A stretch of DNA of 10,473 nucleotides. Origin: an uncultured beta proteobacterium (GTDB lineage Bacteria; Pseudomonadota; Gammaproteobacteria; Burkholderiales; Burkholderiaceae_C). Shown here one piece after another: positions 1-6,554 of the stretch (position 1 is the first letter of the stretch; each line of letters opens with the position of its first letter). The translations under genes and the position numbers were made by a program. The DNA is taken from NCBI GenBank assembly GCA_903914985.1, contig CAIWRE010000013.1:1-10473 (forward strand), written 5' to 3'. The notes under the pieces were generated by a model. It ran no database searches and was not told the DNA's origin. It saw only the letters and a list, made by a program, of their open reading frames with translations.

Positions 1-600
1 ATGGACATCATCACCGGCAAGACCCGGCCCGACTCGGGCACCGTGTTTTTTGGCAGCACGATAGACCTGTTGCGGCACAGCGAGCCTGAAATTGCGCAAC
101 TGGGCATAGGCCGCAAGTTCCAAAAACCCACGGTGTTTGAGCAGCTCAGCGTCTATGAAAACCTGGAACTCGCGCTCAAGACCCACAAGGGTGTGCGGGC
201 CTCGGTTTTTTTCAAACGCAGCGCCGAGCAAGCCGATCGATTGATTGAGGTGCTGCACACCATTCACTTGCAAGACGGTCTGAACCGCCAGGCCGGGTTG
301 CTCAGCCACGGACAAAAGCAGTGGCTTGAGATTGGCATGTTGCTCATGCAAGACCCCAAATTGCTGCTACTCGACGAGCCGGTGGCCGGCATGACCGATC
401 AAGAAACCGAGCGCACCGCGGAATTGTTCTTAAGCCTCAAAGGCAAGCATTCGCTGGTGGTGGTGGAGCACGACATGGCGTTCATCAAAGCCATTTCAGA
501 CACGGTGACGGTGCTGTGCGAGGGCTCGGTGCTGGCCCAGGGGCCGCTGGCCCAGGTGCAGGCCGATGAGCGGGTGATTGAAGTTTATTTAGGACGGTAA
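1..600 (+). CDS. urtD: Urea ABC transporter ATP-binding protein UrtD (5'-truncated by window edge)
   Basis: Cytoplasmic ATPase subunit of the urea importer UrtABCDE. The reading frame is open from base 1. The first Met is almost certainly internal, because in this family MDIITGKTRPD directly follows the Walker A loop, which would lie just upstream of the window. Visible in the 199 residues are a Q-loop glutamine (GRKFQKP, residue 41), the variant ABC signature LSHGQ (101-105) that is typical of UrtD, Walker B LLLLDEP (121-127) and the switch histidine in VVEHDM (157). The C-terminus is complete. The stop lies 4 nt before urtE, whose ribosome-binding site overlaps the end of this gene, so the two are co-transcribed and probably translationally coupled. 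Family assignment is firm. LivG-type branched-chain amino-acid ATPases are the nearest alternative, but the LSHGQKQ signature and the UrtE partner favour urea. Confidence 0.95.
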   Translation: MDIITGKTRPDSGTVFFGSTIDLLRHSEPEIAQLGIGRKFQKPTVFEQLSVYENLELALKTHKGVRASVFFKRSAEQADRLIEVLHTIHLQDGLNRQAGLLSHGQKQWLEIGMLLMQDPKLLLLDEPVAGMTDQETERTAELFLSLKGKHSLVVVEHDMAFIKAISDTVTVLCEGSVLAQGPLAQVQADERVIEVYLGR

Positions 601-604
601 CATT

Positions 605-1300
605 ATGAGTTTGGTAGTCCAAGGCATCAATCAGTACTACGGAGGCTCGCACATTTTGCGTGACGTGAGCCTGGAAGCAACGGCTGGCAAAGTGACCGTG
701 GTCTTGGGCCGCAATGGCGTGGGTAAAACCACCTTGCTCAAGTCTTTGATGGGTTTGGTGCCCATCAAGACCGGCACCATCACTCTCAATGGCGTGGCTT
801 TGCAGGGCGCAACGCCCTACGAGCGCGCACGCGCGGGTGTGGGCTATGTGCCCCAAGGCCGCGAGATCTTCGGGCGCCTGACGGTGCAGGAAAACCTGGC
901 CATGGGCTTCGCGGGAAAACCTGCGTCCACCAAGTTGCCGCCTGAACTGTTTGAGTGGTTTCCGGTGCTGCATGACATGCGCCACCGCCGCGGTGGCGAC
1001 CTGTCAGGCGGCCAGCAACAGCAACTTGCGATTGCGCGCGCGCTGGCTGCGGGCCCCAAAGTGTTGGTGCTGGACGAACCCACCGAAGGCATTCAGCCCA
1101 GCATCATCAAAGACATCGGTCGGGTGATCCGCATGCTGGCAGACAAAGGGTCCATGGCGATTGTGCTGGTGGAGCAGTACTACGACTTTGCCCGCGAGCT
1201 GGCGGACGACTACATCGTCATGGAACGCGGGTCGGTGTTGGCACGCGGGCGCGGGGCCAACATGGAGATCGATGGCGTGCGGGAGTTGGTGGCGATTTAA
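605..1300 (+). CDS. urtE: Urea ABC transporter ATP-binding protein UrtE
   Basis: Second ATPase of the urea importer; pairs with UrtD to power the UrtBC permease. The 231-residue protein is full length for the family. Walker A is GRNGVGKT (35-42), the Q-loop is at VPQG (Q84), the signature is LSGGQ (133-137), and Walker B is VLVLDEP (153-159), running into EGIQPSI, a segment characteristic of UrtE. The switch position reads VEQ rather than a histidine, as is normal for the LivF/UrtE branch. ATG 605 is preceded by AGGACGG at about 591-597, inside the end of urtD. The gene ends only 16 nt from the end of the convergent ureD, and I see no terminator hairpin in that gap. This is unusual, because in related bacteria the urease genes commonly continue in the same direction after urtE. 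Confidence 0.96.
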   Translation: MSLVVQGINQYYGGSHILRDVSLEATAGKVTVVLGRNGVGKTTLLKSLMGLVPIKTGTITLNGVALQGATPYERARAGVGYVPQGREIFGRLTVQENLAMGFAGKPASTKLPPELFEWFPVLHDMRHRRGGDLSGGQQQQLAIARALAAGPKVLVLDEPTEGIQPSIIKDIGRVIRMLADKGSMAIVLVEQYYDFARELADDYIVMERGSVLARGRGANMEIDGVRELVAI

Positions 1301-1316
1301 GGCCGCTGCTGTCGCT

Positions 1317-2180
1317 CTACATCGCCCAAATGCGCGGTGTGGTGGCGGGCATATTCCACACGGCGGCGCGCCACGCTAAACGCAGTTGACGCATCAAGCC
1401 CATTACCGATTCCACTTGCGGCGCCATGGCGCGCACGACGATGGTCTGCGGGTTCGGGCTGGTGGCTCCTGCGTGGGCGGCCAAAGGGCTGGCTGCGATC
1501 ACCTCGCGCGCAGTGTCCAGCGCCAGAGTTTTCGCGGCACGTTCCAGGGGCTTGCCGCTCACCAAATACAGAGTCGCCCAGCAGCGCATGCCTGCCAGCG
1601 CGGCAGGGCTGCCCATCATCAGGGTGTCTTGGGCGTCCACCCGCCCGCGTTCCAGCCAAACCCCTGGCAGCTCCAGGTGCTGCTGCACAAAGCCTTGCTC
1701 AAACGGCAAGTTGGCATGCGGAAGGCCCAAGGCGGTCACATCCCAGCCCATCACCTGCGCGTCTGGCGCGAGGTTCAGCGTCAGGTGGTTTTCGGCATGG
1801 CAGCCGCTGTAGCAAATGGTCTCTAGTGGCAGCCATTCCAAACGCGCATTGCCTTCGAGCGTGAGGTGGGTGCGCTGCAAGGCAAGCGGCCCCTCACTGC
1901 GGTAAAAGCGTGTGGCGCCGGGTGTGGTGACCAGGCCATGCGTACCCGGTGCTGCACGCAGCGCAATCTCCAGCGTATCGCCCCCCACCAGGCCGCCTGG
2001 CGGATGCACCAGCACGTTGTGGCAGACCCCATCGCCTTCGGGGTAAAGGCTTTGCAGGATACGCAAAGGCCCGCTGTGTGCGTGGCGCGCTACGGTGCGT
2101 GCATCATGCCGCTCGTAGTCGAGCTGAAGCTTGGCGTGCCAGGACAGATTACGTTTCTCCCCGTGCCCGGCGCTCTGCAT
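1317..2180 (-). CDS. ureD: Urease accessory protein UreD (UreH)
   Basis: UreD binds apo-urease and acts with UreF and UreG in loading nickel into the active site. The 287-residue protein is of normal length. Recognisable UreD segments are HPPGGLVGGD (59-68), TTPGATRFYRS (85-95), EWLPLETICYSG (115-126) and the C-terminal PRIW (282-285). ATG 2180 lies inside the preceding channel gene (overlap 2149-2180, 32 nt) and has only a weak GAGCAAG upstream. A stronger GGGGAG lies further in, about 9 nt before a CTG codon (residue 12) just past the channel stop, so the true start is uncertain within the first 12 residues. The gene is last in a minus-strand run of channel genes and converges on urtE. No ureA, ureB, ureC, ureE, ureF or ureG is present in the window, so it looks detached from the usual urease operon. 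Confidence 0.94.
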   Translation of the reverse strand: MQSAGHGEKRNLSWHAKLQLDYERHDARTVARHAHSGPLRILQSLYPEGDGVCHNVLVHPPGGLVGGDTLEIALRAAPGTHGLVTTPGATRFYRSEGPLALQRTHLTLEGNARLEWLPLETICYSGCHAENHLTLNLAPDAQVMGWDVTALGLPHANLPFEQGFVQQHLELPGVWLERGRVDAQDTLMMGSPAALAGMRCWATLYLVSGKPLERAAKTLALDTAREVIAASPLAAHAGATSPNPQTIVVRAMAPQVESVMGLMRQLRLAWRAAVWNMPATTPRIWAM

Positions 2181-3102
2181 CTACTTGCTCGGCAATGGCT
2201 TCCACCTGTTCATCGGTCATGCCAAATTTGGCCTGCATTTGCTTCAGCTTGGCACGTTCTTCATCGCTCACCAGGCCATCGGCCAACACTTCGCGTACCT
2301 CGGTTTCATAGATCGCCTCCCGGCGCTGCACTTGAGCGGTGTAGGCCGTTGCCACCACACCGGTCAGGATAGCGGCCAGGGCGATCGCCAATACCTGCGT
2401 CACCACGACCAAGGCCACCCCGAGATAGGTCACCGGATCCACGTTGCCCCAGCCCGAGATGATGGTCAGGATGAACCAGTGCATGGCCGCCGGAATCGAG
2501 GGGAAGACGTCCGGCTGGTCATGGCCTTCAATGATGTAAATCAGAGACGAAAACAACAGGCAGCTGATAAACAGCAGAAACATGGCCGATGAAAAAGAGT
2601 CTTTCTCGGCCTTGATGGCCTCGAACATATCGTCCATCGCGCTGTTGTAACGCGAGAGTTTGAAGATCCGCAGCAAGCGGAACATGCGCAGTACCCGCAA
2701 ATCCGCACCTGGGAACACCAGTTGCAGGTAGAACGGGACGGTGCTGAAAAAGTCCACCATGCCGAACACGCTGAACAGGTATTCCTTGCGCCCGCGCCAC
2801 GCGCCCCCGTTCTCCGACGCATACTTCGCGCCGTAAGACCATACGCGCAACACATATTCAACTGAAAAGACGATCACGCTGACCAGATCGAACATGTGGA
2901 AGTAGGCCGAATAAGCCTCATGCAAGTCGTGCATTGACTCCAGAATAATGGCCAGCACATTGGCCACCACCAGCGTGGCGATAAAGATCTCGCAGGCCTT
3001 GCTGGCACCGTCCAACACGGCGCCATCCAGAATTTCAAACACACGGCGTTGGAGGCGCGTCGATGCAGATTGGGGTGCGGCGGACATAGGTGAACTCGTC
3101 AT
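2149..3102 (-). CDS. Voltage-gated-type 6-TM ion channel with atypical filter ISGWGN
   Basis: Inner-membrane cation channel subunit of 317 residues. S1 is about 38-57, S2 about 71-90 (with E82 and R86 in VEYVLR), S3 about 111-130 (D117), and S4 about 134-152 with basic residues every third position (R136, R139, R142, R145, K148, R151). S5 is about 171-191, then a pore helix, S6 about 227-254 and a cytoplasmic helical tail. The filter at 215-220 reads ISGWGN where potassium channels have TVGYGD: the threonine is lost, tyrosine becomes tryptophan and aspartate becomes asparagine, so selectivity cannot be assumed. The tail (about 263-312) carries VLADGLVSDEER, a TerB-like pattern shared with the two upstream channels. 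The start overlaps the upstream paralogue by ATGA (3099-3102), implying coupled translation and perhaps a mixed-subunit tetramer. M6 is an alternative start. Family firm, ion and gating unknown. Confidence 0.88.
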   Translation of the reverse strand: MTSSPMSAAPQSASTRLQRRVFEILDGAVLDGASKACEIFIATLVVANVLAIILESMHDLHEAYSAYFHMFDLVSVIVFSVEYVLRVWSYGAKYASENGGAWRGRKEYLFSVFGMVDFFSTVPFYLQLVFPGADLRVLRMFRLLRIFKLSRYNSAMDDMFEAIKAEKDSFSSAMFLLFISCLLFSSLIYIIEGHDQPDVFPSIPAAMHWFILTIISGWGNVDPVTYLGVALVVVTQVLAIALAAILTGVVATAYTAQVQRREAIYETEVREVLADGLVSDEERAKLKQMQAKFGMTDEQVEAIAEQVDAERRARGET

Positions 3103-4001
3103 TTCTTCTTATTCTGGGCTTCGTCAATGAAAAGCTGCACCTGGGCGTCCGAGAGCCGGTATTGGGCTTGGAGCTTTTTCAAGGTGGTGCGTTCGGCGTC
3201 TGACACCACGCCGTCGGCCAAAACTGCACGCAACTGGCTTTGGTAGGCGGCCTTTTTCCGTGACAACTGGTTGGAAAAGGCAGAGGCAACAATACCCGTC
3301 ATGATGGCGGCCATACACACGCCCAGAAAACCGGTCAACAAAGCGATCACTTCGCCGGCCTTGGTCACAGGCTCAACATTGCCGTAGCCTGAAGTGATGG
3401 TGACAATGGACCAATAGATGGAGTGCGGAATCGAACCGAAAAACTGAGGTTGTTCGTGGCCTTCGGCAAAATGCATGAGCGATGCGGACACCACGGTGGC
3501 AATCAACAACAGAAACGCCGCAGATCCAAAGGCGCGACGCTCGGAGTGCACTGCATGAAACAGGTCTTGCAAGGCCGTGTTGTATTTGGACAGCTTGAGA
3601 ATACGCAGCAGCCGCAGAACCCTCAAAATGCGCAAGTCCAGCGCCGGAAAAAACATGTGCAGGTAGTGGGGCATGGTGGCAAAAAAGTCCACCAATCCAA
3701 ACGGGCTGAAGATGTACTGGCGCCGTCCTTTCCAGGCACCACCCGCATCAGGGCCGAACTTGGCGCCCAAAGACCACACGCGTAAAACATATTCCAGCGT
3801 GAAGAACATCACACTCCAGAACTCCAGCTCGTGGAAGAACTCTTTGTGCACTGCGTGGACCTCGGGAACGGAGTCCAGAATCACGGCCGAGCAATTTACC
3901 AGCACCACCAAAGTAATCAGCCACTCCACGTAGCGGCTTACTTTGTACTTCGGTGATCCGTCGAGGATCTCCATCAACGTAAGTTTCAAATCGGTAACCA
4001 T
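3099..4001 (-). CDS. Voltage-gated-type 6-TM ion channel with atypical filter TSGYGN
   Basis: A 300-residue paralogue of the following gene, matching it through the S2 EYVLRVWS, the S2-S3 loop (GGAW.GR), S4, the pore and the tail. S1 is about 24-44, S2 57-76 (E70, R74), S3 97-117 (D105), and S4 122-140 (R124, R127, R130, R133, K136, K139). S5 is about 158-178, the pore helix about 191-202, and S6 about 214-241. The filter at 203-208 reads TSGYGN: it keeps GYG but replaces the canonical valine with serine and the final aspartate with asparagine. The tail (251-296) has VLADGVVSDAER followed by LSDAQV. ATG 4001 has no clear Shine-Dalgarno sequence; M10 is an in-frame alternative. A 107-nt gap separates it from the upstream two-sensor channel, and its stop overlaps the next start by 4 nt. 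Probably arose with its neighbour by tandem duplication. Confidence 0.88.
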   Translation of the reverse strand: MVTDLKLTLMEILDGSPKYKVSRYVEWLITLVVLVNCSAVILDSVPEVHAVHKEFFHELEFWSVMFFTLEYVLRVWSLGAKFGPDAGGAWKGRRQYIFSPFGLVDFFATMPHYLHMFFPALDLRILRVLRLLRILKLSKYNTALQDLFHAVHSERRAFGSAAFLLLIATVVSASLMHFAEGHEQPQFFGSIPHSIYWSIVTITSGYGNVEPVTKAGEVIALLTGFLGVCMAAIMTGIVASAFSNQLSRKKAAYQSQLRAVLADGVVSDAERTTLKKLQAQYRLSDAQVQLFIDEAQNKKK

Positions 4002-4108
4002 TTTTCAGCAATCAAGCTAACATGAAAAGCTGCTTAAACACAGCGAAGGGCAAGGGCCCTGCAGCCCTGCGTTGATTATCGTTGATCAGTCGAAGCGTTG
4101 CCCTGGGC
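4002..4108. other. 107-nt spacer inside the channel gene run
   Basis: Only sizeable gap within the minus-strand channel cluster. On the minus strand it holds a modest hairpin built on AGGGC/GCCCT (about 4050-4065, 5-7 pairs) with no following T-run, and a repeated CGTTGAT (near 4070 and 4080). I find no convincing promoter or Shine-Dalgarno sequence for the downstream channel. It may separate the two-sensor channel from the tandem pair as different transcripts or set a different expression level. Confidence 0.35.
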
Positions 4109-5770
4109 CTAGTCCTTCAGTTGCCGCCACAACGCGACTTCACTGGCCGACAAGCGGTCCTTTCCCACAGCCACTGCCTCAAAAGCCACGGGGTCAGTCA
4201 GAACCGCAAGCTGACGGATTTGGCTCAGCAAGGTTTTGTAGTGTTCAACCGCCAACTCCGGCTTTTCTGCAATGGTGTTGATCGGCAAGGATTTCAGGTC
4301 AGCTTCTTTTTCAAACTCGTGCTGAATGAGATTGATCAGCGAGGTAATCTCACCTTCACTCAGATGCAGTCGCCGCGCCTCGTTCCGGATGACTTGAATT
4401 TCGTCCTCGTCAATAACGCCATCTTTGAGGATTTTGTAGAGCTCATGTTTCAGTTCTTCGCGCTCTTTTTGCAATTCATCACTGAATGCCGATGACAACA
4501 GTGCCGCTGGAATGGCAAAAATACCGATTCCAATAAACGCCAGCACAATGGTCATTGCACGACCGGCGGGGGTGATCGGTGAAATGTCGCCATAACCCAC
4601 CGAGGCCAGGGTCACGACTGCCCAATAAATGGAGGTCGGTATGTTCTCGAACTTGTCAGGCTGCGCTTCGTATTCAAACAAGTAGCCTAAGGACGCGGTG
4701 AGCACCACCAGCAACACCATAATGAATGCGGCAGCGGCAATCACGGGCCACTCGCGCGCGATCACCTTGCCCAGCGTGGCCGTGGCATCGTTTCCACGGG
4801 TCAATTTGAGCAAACGTGTGAGACGAAATACCCGCAAGAACCGCAAGTCCAGCAAGTGATGCAAAAACACTTCCAGAAAAAAGGGAAGAATGGCCAGAAA
4901 ATCAATGACCGTCGAGGGCGACTTGGCCTGCCGCCAACGCCCGGAGATCGTGCCTTTGTAGCCGGGTTCCTCCACGCACGAATACATGCGCATGCAATAT
5001 TCGATCGTGAAGATTGCCACGGCCACCGAATCCAAGATCACAAACTCCACATTCAGCAGATAGGAGATGCTGTGCACGGATTCCAATATCACTGCCAACA
5101 CGGAAATGAGCACCCATACCGCGATGAAGAGTTCAAAAAGTTCCTGCAGCTTGCCCCCGTATTCACTTGGAAATATCAAAGCGTGCACTTTTTGACGGAA
5201 CGTGCGTCCTTGATTTTTGGCGGTAAATACTTGATAGGCGGGTACGATAATTCGAACCAGTTTCAGTATCCGCAGCAAACGCAAGGCCCGCAGGACCCGC
5301 AAATCCACTGGCAAAAAGGCCTGCAAATAAAACGGCGCCACAGCCAGAAAATCAATAATGGCAAACGGACTGAAAACATAGCCCAGACGGGCGTTTTTGC
5401 GCGCTTTGAACTCGGCGTCTTCAGGTGCCAGATACAGACGTAACAGGTATTCGACGGTAAAGATCGCAATAGAAAAAACGTCGAAATAATGAAACCAGGT
5501 GCGGTTCGGCTCAAATATGCCCGGCACCTGCTCAAACACCAGAGTGAACAAATTGACAACAATGAGCAGACCGATCCATTTTTCAATGGATTTTTGGAAG
5601 TTTCCCTCAATCGCCGGATCAAGCAACCAGGAGTGCAACCACTTTCTCAGGGGCAAGTCGCGCGAAATATTCGCCTCGACCTGCTCTGCGCCCATCAAGC
5701 TCTTGACGTCGAGGTCTTTGATGGAAATGGTTCTGTGTTTTTCTGCGGGGTGAGCTTGTTGAGTTTCCAT
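4109..5770 (-). CDS. Two-voltage-sensor (VSD-VSD-pore) potassium-channel-like protein
   Basis: Inner-membrane channel of 553 residues with a rare domain order. Voltage sensor 1 covers about 61-176: S1 65-85, S2 95-115 with E107 and R111, S3 with D140, S4 with R158, R161, R164, R167, K170, R173. No pore follows; instead a soluble linker (about 177-208) leads to voltage sensor 2 (211-326), with E257, R261, D290 and S4 basic residues R310, R313, R316, R319, K322, R325. Then come S5 (339-364), the pore helix, the canonical potassium filter SVGYGD (390-395) and S6 (403-425). The tail has a TerB-like module (437-485, KDGVIDEDE) and about 65 further helix-prone residues. ATG 5770 has a good GAGGTG site and lies 8 nt after the upstream gene. 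Potassium selectivity is inferred from the filter; the role of the first sensor is unknown. G+C appears lower than in neighbouring genes. Confidence 0.9.
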   Translation of the reverse strand: METQQAHPAEKHRTISIKDLDVKSLMGAEQVEANISRDLPLRKWLHSWLLDPAIEGNFQKSIEKWIGLLIVVNLFTLVFEQVPGIFEPNRTWFHYFDVFSIAIFTVEYLLRLYLAPEDAEFKARKNARLGYVFSPFAIIDFLAVAPFYLQAFLPVDLRVLRALRLLRILKLVRIIVPAYQVFTAKNQGRTFRQKVHALIFPSEYGGKLQELFELFIAVWVLISVLAVILESVHSISYLLNVEFVILDSVAVAIFTIEYCMRMYSCVEEPGYKGTISGRWRQAKSPSTVIDFLAILPFFLEVFLHHLLDLRFLRVFRLTRLLKLTRGNDATATLGKVIAREWPVIAAAAFIMVLLVVLTASLGYLFEYEAQPDKFENIPTSIYWAVVTLASVGYGDISPITPAGRAMTIVLAFIGIGIFAIPAALLSSAFSDELQKEREELKHELYKILKDGVIDEDEIQVIRNEARRLHLSEGEITSLINLIQHEFEKEADLKSLPINTIAEKPELAVEHYKTLLSQIRQLAVLTDPVAFEAVAVGKDRLSASEVALWRQLKD

Positions 5771-5778
5771 GGTGCACC

Positions 5779-6363
5779 TCAGAATTCAATTTCAGCGATT
5801 TTGATGGCGTAGGAACCCTTGTCGCACACCGCGATTTTTAGTTGGATTTTTTCCGCAATGGAGTCGGTAGGCATCAGTTGTGAGCTCACCGTGGCGACCG
5901 CCGAGCCGGGTGGGTTGGCCGTAATTTTGTCGAACACGATCGAACCGACCAGGCTGTGGTCTGCCGGGTCGCATGCCACTATGAAGACAGGTGCTTTTCC
6001 GGTGAAGGGGTTGCGCATGTCTTTGAACTCGGTTTGGGTCAGGACATGATTGAGGCAGTCGCCCCAGGTGTTCGATGTCGGTTCTGCGTCTGCCGTTGCA
6101 GCCTGTTTGCCGGCGGCACAGGCAGCAGGCGCATAGCCAGGCTGGAATCGCTTGGCGCTTTCCTGGGTGAGCCAGGCGACCCATTGCTCGCCATTGCGTT
6201 TGCTCCCCTCGGTTTTCAGCGCCTCTTTGCGGGCCAGCACGCCAAGCCCGGTCACAGCGACCAAGACAAGTGCGATAAAGATCAGGAAAACCACGTCGCC
6301 GTTGGTCCATCCCTTGGCCTTGCCTGCTGCTGAGGGCTCGGTTGGTGCTTCCATGTATTTCAT
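5779..6363 (-). CDS. Single-pass membrane protein with four-cysteine soluble domain (unrecognised)
   Basis: I do not recognise this 194-residue protein. A short polar N-terminus (1-22) leads into one hydrophobic helix (about 24-43) and a soluble domain of about 150 residues with cysteines at 82, 103, 131 and 180, enough for two disulfides if that domain is periplasmic. The single N-terminal helix followed by a mixed domain with an NPFTG segment (118-122) recalls minor pilins or pseudopilins, but the prepilin cleavage motif (G-F-T-L-x-E) is absent, so I do not call it one. It is first in the minus-strand run and ends 8 nt before the two-sensor channel, whose ribosome-binding site lies in that gap, so it is likely co-expressed and might be a channel partner (inference). 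ATG 6363 or ATG 6354 may be the start; neither has a strong Shine-Dalgarno sequence. Confidence 0.7.
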   Translation of the reverse strand: MKYMEAPTEPSAAGKAKGWTNGDVVFLIFIALVLVAVTGLGVLARKEALKTEGSKRNGEQWVAWLTQESAKRFQPGYAPAACAAGKQAATADAEPTSNTWGDCLNHVLTQTEFKDMRNPFTGKAPVFIVACDPADHSLVGSIVFDKITANPPGSAVATVSSQLMPTDSIAEKIQLKIAVCDKGSYAIKIAEIEF

Positions 6364-6554
6364 CCCGGAAAGATAAAGACGGGTTTCCCGTGCCCGTTGA
6401 GGGCGGGAAATTCAAAGGAAGCATGATATTCGCAAAAGACTGTTTATTTTTGACCAAATCCATGCGGATCAACGGAAGGTATACCCACATACTTTGCCGA
6501 TGGCTTGATGGATACACTTTCCGCTATTGGAAAAAATAGAAGAGGAGACGCGCT
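6364..6554. promoter_or_regulatory. Divergent intergenic region between channel operon and uraH
   Basis: 191 nt between two genes transcribed away from each other, so it should hold promoters in both directions. A-rich stretches occur near 6445-6460 and 6529-6540. On the minus strand a weak sigma-70-like pair (TTGATC, 17 nt, AAATAA) can be read at about 6443-6471, but the -10 matches poorly. No convincing plus-strand promoter was found. A strong AGAGGAG site (about 6540-6546) precedes uraH. Contains the overlapping inverted repeats listed separately. Confidence 0.45.
6379..6407. repeat. Two overlapping inverted repeats upstream of the channel operon
   Basis: ACGGG-TTT-CCCGT (6379-6391) is a perfect dyad. 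Its right arm is shared with a second hairpin, CCCGTGCCC-GTTGA-GGGCGGG (6387-6407), which has 7 pairs and a 2-nt bulge. The two structures exclude each other and lie 16-44 nt upstream of the four-cysteine gene, probably in its leader. No T-run follows on either strand, so this is not a classical terminator. It could be an operator or a leader structure; function is unknown. Confidence 0.35.

Noticed and set aside
1301..1316. Terminator between urtE and ureD
   Set aside because: The 16-nt gap has no stable inverted repeat or T-run.
4316..4462. Calcium-binding EF-hand in the channel tail
   Set aside because: Only the second half of the loop pattern fits; the first two ligand positions are not acidic, so calcium binding is not supported.
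4856..5443. Plus-strand open frame inside the two-sensor channel
   Set aside because: No recognisable domain; the opposite frame encodes membrane segments and both S4 helices without interruption.
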